Shown: positions 36,917-45,366 of the stretch, piece by piece
Layout of the letters: the number at the start of each line of letters is the position of its first letter
Numbering within the stretch: the first letter of the stretch is position 1
NCBI RefSeq assembly: GCF_000979455.1
Contig: NZ_JJOY01000039.1
Location: 1 to 62,378 of the forward strand
Direction: 5' to 3'
DNA: 62,378 nt
Source: Methanosarcina sp. 2.H.T.1A.6
Lineage (GTDB): Archaea > Halobacteriota > Methanosarcinia > Methanosarcinales > Methanosarcinaceae
Position numbers and translations under genes: made by a program
Notes under the pieces: model-generated
Told to the model about the DNA's origin: nothing
Seen by the model: only the letters and a program-made list of their open reading frames with translations
The model's database searches: none

Positions 36917-38095
36917 TCACTCTCCTTTCATTCTCCGAACAGCATGTACCCCTGCAACTACGGTAGCAGCACCGACTGCAGCTTTGGATAATGTGTCAAT
37001 ATTTGCCCCGAGAAGCACGCCCTTGTCTTCAGCTTCAACATAAAAAGGCCTTGATGAGTCAGGGAAGCCGGGTTCAACGCAGGCAATACAGGGAGAACCT
37101 GCCTGAGTACACATACTTACGGAACCATTCCATTTGCGAATTGCACAGTCTGCGTGAGAATAAGGAGCTTTACAGCCCAACTTCCAGAGGCACTTTTCTC
37201 CGCCAATCTGCTCATCGAACTCTCCACGGTCATAGTAGCCGCGGCGAGGGCAGTTTTCATGTACTGTGTGGTCGGTAGGGAAAAAGACCTTGGGCCTTCC
37301 GTACTGGTCAAGGATAGTTTCCAGGTCTTCTGGAATCTTGATCTTGCCAAGGATTACCGCACCTACGGTAAGGAGAATCCAGTCCGGGTGTGCAGGACAT
37401 CCAGGGATGTTAATTACGGGCTTGTGGATCCCAAGCTCTGTGAGCATGCCTTTTGAGCGATCTTCCTTTGTGAAAGCCACTCCCCTGTAATCCGTAACCT
37501 GGGAAACAGCGCTGTCAGCGCAGGCAATTCCCCCATAAGTGGCACAGGTTCCAACTGCAAGGATAGCGTTGGCACGTGTTGCAGCTTTTGCAAAGAGCTC
37601 TTTGAAAGTCCTGTTCCCTATAACGCAGTAGCGCCCCGAGCCATCCGGACCGTTTGCAATTGCGCCTTCCACGACAAGAATATAGTTGCCTTCTTCGATA
37701 AGTTCGTCAACGAGAAGCTCGGAGTTCAATTCAGAGGTGTTTACAGGCTCGCCATCGACAAATAGCCCCTGCTGGGCAAGAAGAGTTTCATGGTAAGCAA
37801 TGTTGACATTGAGTTTGCTGATTGCCTGGACAATATCAGGATTGCCTCCGTTTAAAATGGATTCGGAACAGCCGGTGCACTCAGCACCGTGAAGCCAGAT
37901 AATCTTTGTCTCTGCAAACTCAAGCGCACTTGCGATCTCTGTTTTATAGGTGCCAAGAAATGTAGTTGCGCCAAGCACGCCTACAGCCTTCATGAAAGTA
38001 CGCCGGTCTAGTTTTAAAAAATCTAAACTATCCAGTGTACGAATAAGATTTTTCATTCCAGTACTCATCTCTACCACATCTTGTTTTTTACCCAA
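36917..38095 (-). CDS. vhtG: methanophenazine-reducing [NiFe] hydrogenase small subunit
   Basis: 392 aa. A twin-arginine signal (LDRRTFMKAVGVLGATTFLG, Arg 31-32) sends the folded dimer across the membrane. Iron-sulfur ligands for proximal, medial and distal clusters are visible: GAECTGCSESIL, VGTCATYGGI, PGCPAHPDW, ENCPRRGYYDRGEF, EKCLWKLGCKAPYSHADC and SPCIACVEPGFPDSSRP. A C-terminal hydrophobic stretch (LSKAAVGAATVVAGVHAV) may help anchoring. The listed start is TTG; an ATG nine codons later is an alternative. First gene of vhtGACD and divergent from the hyp operon. Confidence 0.95.
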   Translation of the reverse strand: MGKKQDVVEMSTGMKNLIRTLDSLDFLKLDRRTFMKAVGVLGATTFLGTYKTEIASALEFAETKIIWLHGAECTGCSESILNGGNPDIVQAISKLNVNIAYHETLLAQQGLFVDGEPVNTSELNSELLVDELIEEGNYILVVEGAIANGPDGSGRYCVIGNRTFKELFAKAATRANAILAVGTCATYGGIACADSAVSQVTDYRGVAFTKEDRSKGMLTELGIHKPVINIPGCPAHPDWILLTVGAVILGKIKIPEDLETILDQYGRPKVFFPTDHTVHENCPRRGYYDRGEFDEQIGGEKCLWKLGCKAPYSHADCAIRKWNGSVSMCTQAGSPCIACVEPGFPDSSRPFYVEAEDKGVLLGANIDTLSKAAVGAATVVAGVHAVRRMKGE

Positions 38096-38133
38096 AATAT
38101 ATGTATGAAAGAAAGTTTGAATTTAAATTTGCT

Positions 38134-38163
38134 GCAATTTATATAAATATGTATATAAATATG
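38134..38163 (-). promoter_or_regulatory. vhtG: TATA-rich promoter element of vhtGACD
   Basis: The minus strand reads ATTTATATACATATTTATAT followed by AAATTGC, two overlapping TATA-like boxes about 40-68 nt before the vhtG start. This fits an archaeal core promoter with a short leader. Confidence 0.5.
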
Positions 38164-38876
38164 CCAATAATGTTTTCAATGAGGGAATAGTATTTAAGGA
38201 TTTTTACACTATAGAATAAATATATTAATGATGTAAAAGAAGTTTGTTTTCAGTTGAATACCCAGCAGCTTGCTGAGGGGATGGAAAACGTCCCCGAGAA
38301 CCGTTAATGAAAATACAATTTATCGATTCCATTTTTTGTTTGTTAACTTCTGCTCGAACTAAGTCGCATTAGGGTTATTGTTTCCGTTTATGGACTTTGG
38401 AACGGGGTGCGAACATACCCCGTTGCTTGCAGCGGAGTGCGCCAGCACAACTTTGATTAAATACAAATTTTGAATTAAATTAACCTTAATAATAGTCAAA
38501 ACAGGTTATTGAACATTGTAAAAAGCATTTCCCAGGTCGGCTCTAAAATAAGAGCAAAAAACAGGTATCAATTTTGAAGGCGAAATTAAAAACAAAAAAG
38601 ATATAATAGAGAACTATACAATTGCGCAAAATAATATTCACCAATATACTTACTTTTATAAAGCCCAGGGATTTAGTTCCTGGCATATTCTAGCACTAGC
38701 ATATTCTAGCATACTAACCCTTGAGAATTTGAGTATCAATTCAAATAGCGAGTAATCACATTAAGGCCAATCCTCTTAAAGGATTGTTCTTAAAGTATTG
38801 TTCTCACTGAAAATTAGATCTCGCAATTATCAGATTTTGAAAAGAAAAAATAGGGACGAAAAACAGTAGAGGTAAT
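38164..38876. other. long divergent spacer between vht and hyp operons
   Basis: No protein-coding frame is supported. Contents: a GGGGATGGAAAACGTCCCC hairpin near 38278-38296; an 8-bp stem at 38401-38424 (listed separately); a GC-rich patch to 38450; a degenerate AGCATATTCTAGC repeat near 38684-38715; and CTTTTATAAAGC at 38653-38664, a possible hyp TATA box. GC-rich structured islands in an AT-rich spacer could mark a small RNA or a relic. Confidence 0.5.
38401..38424. ncRNA. hairpin in the vht-hyp spacer, possible small RNA or terminator
   Basis: Perfect 8-bp inverted repeat AACGGGGT / ACCCCGTT with an 8-nt loop, followed by a GC-rich tail. No T-run follows, so it is not a plain intrinsic terminator. 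Assignment to an RNA is speculative. Confidence 0.3.
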
Positions 38877-39155
38877 ATGTGTATAGCTATACCTGGAAAA
38901 ATCAAGGCCATCGTCAATGAAAACACTGCCACGGTTGATATGGGTGGGATCTGCAGAGATGTAAACATGGACCTGCTTGGAGGTGCCAGTGAGACTCTGC
39001 TCGGGAAATATGTCCTTGTCCATGTAGGGTACGCAATATCTGAAATCTCGAAAGAAGAGAGTGAAGAAACCATGCGTCTCCTCAGGCAGATATCAGGCCT
39101 TGAAGATTCGGATATCTCTGAAACGAGGACCTCCGAAGAAACGGACGCTGAGTGA
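38877..39155 (+). CDS. hypC: hydrogenase maturation chaperone HypC
   Basis: 92 aa, the normal size. It starts with the diagnostic MCIAIPGKIKAI, whose Cys 2 binds the Fe(CN)2CO unit and the large-subunit precursor together with HypD. Middle strands (ATVDMGGICRDVNMDLL, GKYVLVHVGYAI) match the OB-like family fold. GTAGAGGT lies 6 nt before the ATG. First gene of hypCDABE; its stop is 1 nt before hypD. Confidence 0.96.
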   Translation: MCIAIPGKIKAIVNENTATVDMGGICRDVNMDLLGGASETLLGKYVLVHVGYAISEISKEESEETMRLLRQISGLEDSDISETRTSEETDAE

Positions 39156-39156
39156 A

Positions 39157-40275
39157 ATGAAAAACAAGGATTCTTCTTTAAAGCCCGGTATGCCTGAACT
39201 TGAAAAAAAGCTTCTGGAAAGAATTCAAGCCTCCGGAATCCCACTCCGCATAATGCATGTCTGCGGTACGCACGAAAGGACCATAGCAAAATACGGGCTC
39301 AGAAGCGTGCTTCCGCAGAATATAGACGTAATAAGCGGTCCCGGATGCCCCGTATGTGTCACTCCCGAAAAAGACATTGACATTGCGATTGCCCTTGCAA
39401 AGAGTGGAGCAACTGTAGTCACTTTCGGGGATATGATGAGGGTCCCTGGTTCGGCAGAAAGCCTGCTGGATGCAAAGTCTGAGGGAGCAGACGTAAGGAT
39501 GGTGTACAGCATTGATGATGCCGTATCCCTTGCAAACAAAAAACCTGAGCTAGAAGTGGTCTTTTTCGGGGTCGGTTTTGAGACCACAGTCCCCGCCAAT
39601 GCAGCTGCCCTTCTAAGAAATCCTCCCGAAAACTTCAGCCTCCTTGCCTCTCAGAAACAGACGCCTCCAGCAGTTGGGCTTCTTGCCAGCGATGCCGAAG
39701 TTGATGCTTTTATTGCCCCCGGGCATGTAGCAACCATTATAGGGACAAAGCCTTTCGAACCTCTTGCAGAAAAAGGCTTTCCTGTTGTTGTGAGCGGGTT
39801 TGAGGCTAGAGATATCCTCCTCGGAATAAACCTGCTCCTGGCACAGGCAGAGAAAGGAGTCTCAAGGATAGAAAATGGATATCCAAGGGTCGTAAAGCCA
39901 GAAGGGAACACAATAGCCCTGAAAATGATGAATGAGGTATTCGAAACCTCGGAGTCCGAGTGGAGGGGAATTGGAAGGATTGAAGATTCGGGGCTAGTGC
40001 TCAGGAAAGAGTATGAGGAAAAAGACGCCTCAAAGAAGCATGAAGACCTTTATTCTGCTTCTCTTGCAGAGATAAGGGCAAAAGCGGAGAAAAAGGATCA
40101 GAAGCGCTGTATCTGTGCAGCCATCCTCACAGGGAAAGCAAAACCATCCCAGTGCCCCAACTTCGGGAAAGACTGCACCCCGAAAAATCCGACGGGACCC
40201 TGTATGGTCAGTCAGGAAGGTATGTGCTACAACTGGTTCAGGTACTCGCGGGAAGGAGGAAACAGGCTTGCATGA
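39157..40275 (+). CDS. hypD: hydrogenase maturation protein HypD
   Basis: 372 aa from the ATG directly after hypC; a longer frame begins inside hypC and is not preferred. HypD is the [4Fe-4S] scaffold on which the Fe(CN)2CO group is assembled with HypC. Signatures are MHVCGTHERTIAKYGLRS, GPGCPVCVTPEKDID, FGVGFETTVPANAA and the C-terminal Cys cluster RCICAAILTGKAKPSQCPNF and CTPKNPTGPCMVSQEGMC. The end overlaps hypA by 8 nt. Confidence 0.96.
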   Translation: MKNKDSSLKPGMPELEKKLLERIQASGIPLRIMHVCGTHERTIAKYGLRSVLPQNIDVISGPGCPVCVTPEKDIDIAIALAKSGATVVTFGDMMRVPGSAESLLDAKSEGADVRMVYSIDDAVSLANKKPELEVVFFGVGFETTVPANAAALLRNPPENFSLLASQKQTPPAVGLLASDAEVDAFIAPGHVATIIGTKPFEPLAEKGFPVVVSGFEARDILLGINLLLAQAEKGVSRIENGYPRVVKPEGNTIALKMMNEVFETSESEWRGIGRIEDSGLVLRKEYEEKDASKKHEDLYSASLAEIRAKAEKKDQKRCICAAILTGKAKPSQCPNFGKDCTPKNPTGPCMVSQEGMCYNWFRYSREGGNRLA

Positions 40276-40669
40276 GTATTCCATCGCCTGTGAGATCTTT
40301 GAGCAGGTAATAGCAACTGCCGAAGCTCACGAAGCCCAGGAAGTCAGGCATGTAATCCTGAAAATGGGGAGGCTTGCCCATACAAATCCGGAGCAACTTA
40401 GCTTCTGTTTTAAGGCCATTGCCGAGGGGAGCATTGCTGAAAATGCGGAGTTCATTGTAGAGATGATCCCACCCTCCCTGGAATGCGAGTGCGGATACAC
40501 CGGCACTGTGGATGAAACACAGATAGGAAAGGACGGCGAACTCCAAAGCGAACTTCTGGAATACATCGCAGCGCTTGAATGCCCTGTATGCGGAAAAAAT
40601 GCTCGCATCACAGGGGGCAGAGAACTGATTATAAAAAGCATTGATATTGAGACAGAAGTAGAAAAGTGA
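40268..40669 (+). CDS. hypA: hydrogenase nickel incorporation protein HypA
   Basis: 133 aa, starting at TTG with GGAGGA 7-11 nt upstream, inside the 3' end of hypD. The family requires His 2 and Glu 3 after the initiator for Ni binding, and only this start gives MHEYSIACEIFEQV. A longer in-frame extension upstream is an artefact. The zinc domain has CPVCG as the second pair, but the first pair reads C-E-C-G, one residue shorter than the usual C-x-x-C. HypA passes Ni to the large subunit with HypB. Confidence 0.9.
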   Translation: MHEYSIACEIFEQVIATAEAHEAQEVRHVILKMGRLAHTNPEQLSFCFKAIAEGSIAENAEFIVEMIPPSLECECGYTGTVDETQIGKDGELQSELLEYIAALECPVCGKNARITGGRELIIKSIDIETEVEK

Positions 40670-40730
40670 ACCTCCAGGCAGACAAATATATAAATGTAGT
40701 AAAAGGTAGCAGGTCTATCAAATATACTCA

Positions 40731-40858
40731 CTTAAAAATACTCACTTAAAAATACTCACTTAAAATCTCATTCAAACATACTACCTAAACATTCAAACAT
40801 ACTACCTAAACATTCAAACATACTACCTAAACATTCAAACATACATCTACCTAAACAG
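40731..40858. repeat. two tandem arrays between hypA and hypB
   Basis: A 13-bp unit (ATACTCACTTAAA, with AA added) repeats three times at about 40731-40764. Then a 22-bp unit (CATTCAAACATACTACCTAA plus A) repeats about four times to 40858. Both lie within the hyp operon spacer. Confidence 0.88.
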
Positions 40859-40931
40859 ACATCCTGATCCGTAAAATTTAATTCACAAACAACAAACGGA
40901 TTTTTTCATCGAGATAACCAAGCAACCCCGA

Positions 40932-41618
40932 GTGATGTTTATGTTAATGCATGTAATCCACATGGGACACGATGTGTTCAAGGCAAATGATAAGATTGCC
41001 GAAAAAAACAAGACGGCCCTTGACAAACACGGAGTCTTCTCAGTCAACGTTATGGGAGCCATCGGGTCAGGAAAGACCACTCTGATCGAAGAGGCAGTCA
41101 GGTACCTCAAAGAAAAGTACAGAACAGTGGTAATCGCAGGTGACGTCATCGCAGAGATGGATGCCTCACGTTTCAGGAAACTCGGGGTGCAGACAATCCC
41201 TGTAAACACTGGAAAGGAATGCCACCTGGACGCAAAACTGGTGGAGAAAGCCCTCGATGAGATCGATCTTGACAATACGGACCTCCTTATTATTGAAAAT
41301 GTGGGCAATCTGATCTGCCCTGTGGACTTCAAGCTTGGAGAACACCTCAGGGTGGTTGTGGTGAGCGTCACTGAAGGAGACGATATCATCCTCAAGCATC
41401 CTATGATTTTCAAAACTGCAGAACTTGCGGTCATAAATAAGGTTGACATTGCACATGCAGTTGACGTTGACGCAGAGAAAATGAGGGATGACATCCTTTC
41501 CTTAAACCCTGATGTGCCGGTCATCCTTACTTCAAAGCATGACTGGGAGAGCCTTGAGACCTGGATAAGCTTTATTGAACTTGGAATCGGAAGAGCACAG
41601 GAAACTCAGAGAAAGTAA
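40932..41618 (+). CDS. hypB: hydrogenase nickel-insertion GTPase HypB
   Basis: About 223-228 aa depending on which of four clustered in-frame starts is used (GTG, then ATG at 40935, 40941 and 40947); the last gives MHVIHMGHDVFKAND, the form I favour. It is a SIMIBI GTPase with P-loop GAIGSGKTTLIEEA, a switch region with VIAGDVIAEMD, and NKVDIAHAV for guanine. It lacks the long His-rich nickel store of some bacterial HypB; the short HMGHD is all there is. The metal-binding C-x-x-H between domains reads GKECHLDAKLV. Confidence 0.95.
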   Translation: MMFMLMHVIHMGHDVFKANDKIAEKNKTALDKHGVFSVNVMGAIGSGKTTLIEEAVRYLKEKYRTVVIAGDVIAEMDASRFRKLGVQTIPVNTGKECHLDAKLVEKALDEIDLDNTDLLIIENVGNLICPVDFKLGEHLRVVVVSVTEGDDIILKHPMIFKTAELAVINKVDIAHAVDVDAEKMRDDILSLNPDVPVILTSKHDWESLETWISFIELGIGRAQETQRK

Positions 41619-41667
41619 AGCAATTCAAAGCGGTTTAAACGCGGATAAAAGTAAAAGGAGACCGGAT

Positions 41668-42714
41668 ATGAAAGCAAATGCCATTTCCCTGGAACACGGT
41701 GCAGGCGGAGAGGTAATGCAGGAGCTTATAGGGGAGATTATCCTTAAAAACTTCCGCAACAAAAGCGCAGGCTCAATAGGCCTTGAAAGCCTTGATGACG
41801 GGTCTACGGTCAGACTTGAGAACTTTAACCCCGCTTCCGAACTTGTGCTGACAACGGACAGCCACGTGATAACCCCTGCTTTCTTCCCGGACACCAATAT
41901 AGGACGTCTGGCAGTTTCAGGCACCATCAACGATCTCACGGTGATGGGAGCAAAGCCCCTTGCCCTTACCTGCGCAGTCATTGTCCCTGAAGGTTTTCCA
42001 ATTCATGAGTTTGAAGAGATAATCAAAACAATGGACAAAACTGCTGCGGAAGTTGGAGTCCCTATAATTACAGGCGACACAAAAACCGTGGAAAAAACTG
42101 CCCTTGACTCAATCATCCTGAACACAGCAGGCCTCGGCATAACGGACAGCCCGGTAAGGGATTCGGGACTGAAGCCAGGAGACCGGCTCCTTGTCACAGG
42201 CACGATCGGCGACCACGGGATCTCTCTTATGGCTCACAGGGAAGGTTTTGACTTCGATACCGACCTTGTCTCGGACTCCGCGCCCCTCTGGAAACTCATA
42301 GAACCAATCCTGAAACTCCGGACGCCGGAAGGGGAACCGGTAATTACAGCTATGAAAGATCCGACCCGCGGAGGGCTTGCAAACGCCCTCAACGAAATGG
42401 CAGCAAAAGCCGGAACAGGGATCCTCCTCGAAGAAGACCTGATCCCCTTCAAGCCCGCAGTCACAGCAGCCTGCGAAATGCTGGGCCTGGACCCCCTCGA
42501 AGTTGCAAACGAGGGAAAGGCGGTAATCGGAGTGAAAGCCGGCTTTGAAGAAGAAGTCCTCTCCATCCTCAGAAAGCACCCCTACGGCAAAGACGCAGCC
42601 CTTATCGGAGAAATTACTGCGGAAAACAAAGGAGAAGTAATCCTAAGAAACCGCTTCGGCGGCATGCGCTATGTGGACGTGCCGGCTGGAGATCCGATCC
42701 CCAGAGTCTGTTAA
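41668..42714 (+). CDS. hypE: hydrogenase maturation protein HypE
   Basis: 348 aa from the ATG with AAAAGGAGA 8 nt upstream; a longer frame starting inside hypB is not preferred. HypE dehydrates a C-terminal thiocarboxamide to the thiocyanate that donates cyanide. The chain ends in the required PRVC, the Cys that is carbamoylated by HypF. PurM-like ATP-binding motifs are SLEHGAGGEVMQELIG, TTDSHVITP, GTINDLTVMGAKP and DPTRGGLANALNEMA. No hypF lies in the window. Confidence 0.96.
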   Translation: MKANAISLEHGAGGEVMQELIGEIILKNFRNKSAGSIGLESLDDGSTVRLENFNPASELVLTTDSHVITPAFFPDTNIGRLAVSGTINDLTVMGAKPLALTCAVIVPEGFPIHEFEEIIKTMDKTAAEVGVPIITGDTKTVEKTALDSIILNTAGLGITDSPVRDSGLKPGDRLLVTGTIGDHGISLMAHREGFDFDTDLVSDSAPLWKLIEPILKLRTPEGEPVITAMKDPTRGGLANALNEMAAKAGTGILLEEDLIPFKPAVTAACEMLGLDPLEVANEGKAVIGVKAGFEEEVLSILRKHPYGKDAALIGEITAENKGEVILRNRFGGMRYVDVPAGDPIPRVC

Positions 42715-42839
42715 TTCAGGCGCTCGGGTCGCTTTTAATTGCTGGTTTCTTTTGGAGATATTTTTTCCTTCTTATCTTTATTTCTTACCGGCTTACTTTG
42801 TTTCTTTAATTTGCGTTTTCTGATTTTATCTTTGCAAGA

Positions 42840-42862
42840 CCGCTCTCCTGCGTCGAGAGTGG
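42840..42862. terminator. hypE: hairpin downstream of hypE
   Basis: An 8-bp stem (CCGCTCTC / GAGAGTGG, one G-T pair) with a 7-nt loop lies 126 nt past the hypE stop and is flanked by GCAAGAC / GCAAGAA. There is no downstream T-run, so a terminator role is tentative. Confidence 0.35.
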
Positions 42863-42959
42863 CAAGAACGACCCGGTATAGTGAATAAAGTTGTACGGGT
42901 CAGAGATATTTGTAATTCAGTCCTCTTAAGAGAAGCTCACTGCGATAAACTATAAATTA

Positions 42960-43035
42960 GTCCGCTTGAGCGAGCGAAGCGAGTGAAACGGACCGCGTAC
43001 TCCCGAGGCGCAATTCGGGCGAGGCGCAATTCGGG
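42960..43035. repeat. GC-rich palindromic block with tandem 16-bp repeat
   Basis: GTCCG ... CGGAC encloses the near-palindromic GAGCGAGCGAAGCGAGTGAA. It is followed by two adjoining copies of GAGGCGCAATTCGGG (period 16), each able to pair CCCGA with TTCGGG. The block looks like an intergenic structured repeat or insertion relic. Confidence 0.6.
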
Positions 43036-43118
43036 AAACATAACGTTTTTAAAGTCATGAACAAAAGTAAGCACGTAACAAAAAAACATATACTGAGAGG
43101 AGAAGAAGGAGCTAAAGT

Positions 43119-43469
43119 TTGAAATGGGATCCCATTGTGGTAGAAGAACTGTTACGCTCAATCCCGGTATATTTTGTTTCTTTTTTGGCCATTGGAACAC
43201 TACTGAATTATGCAGGATACCTCCAAATCGCCGGCTTTGCAATTTTCGTCCTGGCCTTTATTGTGACAGTGACACACTTTAAGCTCATGGTCAGATACCG
43301 GAAAAAGGAACATTTGACAAACCCTTCAATCAGTTCAATAATAGGCCACATGCTTAAGCGACAGAAACCTGAAGGAAGAAATACAGGCTACAAGGAATTG
43401 ACCCCGAACTTCCGTCCCGTCCTGACAATACTTGTCATCGCATACCTTGTGTATCGTTATGCAATCTGA
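43119..43469 (+). CDS. small membrane protein of unknown function
   Basis: 116 aa, starting at TTG preceded by AGAAGGAG, an excellent ribosome site. Two adjacent membrane helices (SIPVYFVSFLAIGTLLNYAG and IAGFAIFVLAFIVTVTHF) are followed by a basic cytoplasmic loop (KLMVRYRKKEHL), then ~50 soluble residues and a third helix at the C-terminus (FRPVLTILVIAYLVYRYAI). I recognise no family. It lies between hyp and the carbonic-anhydrase-like gene, co-directional with both. Confidence 0.7.
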   Translation: MKWDPIVVEELLRSIPVYFVSFLAIGTLLNYAGYLQIAGFAIFVLAFIVTVTHFKLMVRYRKKEHLTNPSISSIIGHMLKRQKPEGRNTGYKELTPNFRPVLTILVIAYLVYRYAI

Positions 43470-43621
43470 ACCGTTATGAGGTTTGAACCCGGAGATATTT
43501 TTGAGAATTGTAGAAAGAAGACTCCACGCATAGCAGGAGCTAAAATCGAAAAACGACATAAAAGACGCGAGAAATAAGATAAATAAAGAAAAAATAGCAC
43601 CTTGAAAATCGGAGGATAAAG

Positions 43622-44128
43622 ATGATAATGGATTTTAAAGGCAAAAGCCCGAAAATTTCGGAAACAGCTTTTGTTGCGGATTCTGCCGACATAATAGGAG
43701 ATGTTGAGGTAGGGGATTTTTCAAGCGTATGGTTTAATGCCGTGCTTCGGGGAGATCAGAACAAAATAAAGATCGGAAACAGGACAAGCATCCAGGACGG
43801 CGTGGTGATTCATGCAGACCCCGAAAATGGGGTTCAGGTTGGAGATAATGTGTCAGTCGGGCACGGGGCTGTGCTTCACGGATGCAAAATAGAAGATAAT
43901 GTGCTTATCGGCATGAACTCAACTGTGCTGAACGGGGCTGAGATCGGAAAAAACTCAATCGTTGGAGCAAATGCGCTTGTGCCTCAGGGAAAGACGTTCC
44001 CGGCTAACAGCCTTATTATCGGAGTTCCGGGGACGATAAAAAGGGAAACTAACGAGTCAGAGGTTGAGGCTATAAAAGAAAATGCGGCTGAGTACGTAGA
44101 GATGGTTCGAGAGTATAGGAAAAGATGA
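43622..44128 (+). CDS. gamma-class carbonic anhydrase-like protein (CamH type)
   Basis: 168 aa left-handed beta-helix built of hexapeptide turns. The three His expected for the inter-subunit metal site are visible in GVVIHADP and VSVGHGAVLHGC. The N-terminus has no signal peptide and the acidic loops of the exported Methanosarcina Cam enzyme are absent, so it matches the shorter cytoplasmic CamH/YrdA-like group. It ends with a C-terminal helix (EVEAIKENAAEYVEMVREY). A GGAGGATAAAG ribosome site precedes the start. Confidence 0.88.
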   Translation: MIMDFKGKSPKISETAFVADSADIIGDVEVGDFSSVWFNAVLRGDQNKIKIGNRTSIQDGVVIHADPENGVQVGDNVSVGHGAVLHGCKIEDNVLIGMNSTVLNGAEIGKNSIVGANALVPQGKTFPANSLIIGVPGTIKRETNESEVEAIKENAAEYVEMVREYRKR

Positions 44129-44586
44129 GATATGCTTTCACAAAATCGAGTTCAATGACTTAAATGACAGTGAACTAATGATAAACAATGAAAAGCAGAA
44201 TAATCGGCAGAAATAAGAGGGTGCTGGAAAATGCCAAAAATAGACTTAAACTTAAAACGATTATAAGGCGGCCCGTAAAACAGAAAAGAAAGGAATAATG
44301 CCGGATTACAGAAATTGCTCCTGCTGTTATTGCGAGAATAGCTGGCAAACTATTATTAGTGAGATTTAGCTCAAAAGCATTCTATACTAAAATCCTTCCT
44401 GTCTATTAAAAATTACGGTAATGGGGGGTGAGTCATTGATCAAATCTGAAAAAACGAGCACATGTCCCATGTTTGAAATAAATAGGGAGAGATTTGGAAA
44501 CTCTTGGTTTTCAGTAACTCACACCCACTACCAAAATTACTATAGCGAACTTATGGGGAACAATTGGTTATCGCAGCTACCAGGCA
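44129..44586. other. spacer before the convergent ABC genes
   Basis: AT-rich 458-bp spacer. A plus-strand frame at 44421-44657 runs into the 3' end of the ABC ATPase gene on the other strand and is rejected. No other feature is seen. Confidence 0.5.
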
Positions 44587-45366
44587 TTAGGCCTGGATAT
44601 TCTTTGGGTATACCATCATCAGATGGTCCATATAACCGACACTGCAAATGTCGTTAAATATAGTGCTCAGTAATTGCTCGGATACTACACTTTTCGGATT
44701 TCCTTTTGCGACCAGACCTCCCCGGTACATGACAACAACATCATCACAGAACCATGAGATATGGTTTGGATCATGGCTGCAGGCCAGTATGGTTGTCCCT
44801 TTCGCGGATATTTTCTTTAGAATGTCCCAGATCCGGATCTGATTGCAGAAGTCCAGAGCGGATGTAGGCTCGTCCAGCAGCATTAAAGGCGTATCCTGTG
44901 CCATAGCCCTTGCGATAAGCACGAGCTGGCGCTGACCACCGCTAAGCTGGTTGTAAGGCTTATCGGCGAGATGAGAGATCTCGAGCATTTCCATAGCTTC
45001 CCAGACCTTATTCCTGTCCTCCTCGGAAATGCCAAAGATGCCGCCCATGTGTGGTGTCCTGCCCATCAGCACGACTTCCTTGACAAGGTAAGGAAAGGGC
45101 GGTTTGTGTTCCTGGGGCACGTAGGCGACAAGTTTTGCCAGCTCCCCGATCTTCTTCTTCCTGACATCGCATCCGTCAACGGATATGCTGCCGCTATTGT
45201 ACTTAAGGAAGCTCATGCAGCACTTGAACAGGGTTGTCTTCCCTGAACCATTTGGCCCGAAAAGTCCACATAAAGAACCTTTCTCTACCCTGAATGAAAC
45301 CCCTTTGAATACAGGTACGCTGTTGTACCCAAAGCTGAGGTTATCTACTCTCAACATATAAATCAC
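44587..45366 (-). CDS. FecE/BtuD-type ABC transporter ATPase
   Basis: 259 aa with Walker A LFGPNGSGKTTLFK, Q-loop YVPQEHKPPF, signature LSGGQRQLVLIARA, Walker B PLMLLDEPTSALD and H-loop CSHDPNHI. It is the metal-chelate or corrinoid importer type. It overlaps the permease gene by 4 nt. It energises uptake with the FecCD permease and the lipoprotein receptors nearby. Confidence 0.93.
   Translation of the reverse strand: MIYMLRVDNLSFGYNSVPVFKGVSFRVEKGSLCGLFGPNGSGKTTLFKCCMSFLKYNSGSISVDGCDVRKKKIGELAKLVAYVPQEHKPPFPYLVKEVVLMGRTPHMGGIFGISEEDRNKVWEAMEMLEISHLADKPYNQLSGGQRQLVLIARAMAQDTPLMLLDEPTSALDFCNQIRIWDILKKISAKGTTILACSHDPNHISWFCDDVVVMYRGGLVAKGNPKSVVSEQLLSTIFNDICSVGYMDHLMMVYPKNIQA

Larger units (their letters stand above)
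42715..43118. other. structured spacer after hypE
   Basis: Spacer without a coding frame. It holds two GC-rich structured blocks, annotated separately, in otherwise AT-rich sequence. It may end the hyp transcript and start the next gene. Confidence 0.55.

Noticed and set aside
39061-39156. Longer hypD start inside hypC
   Set aside because: The extension overlaps hypC in another frame and lacks family similarity; the ATG one base after the hypC stop gives the standard HypD N-terminal region.
40733-40858. Possible CRISPR array between hypA and hypB
   Set aside because: Copies adjoin directly with no unique spacers, and there are no cas genes. Tandem minisatellite.
44421-44657. 78-codon plus-strand frame
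   Set aside because: It runs into the 3' end of the ABC ATPase gene on the other strand and shows no conserved pattern.
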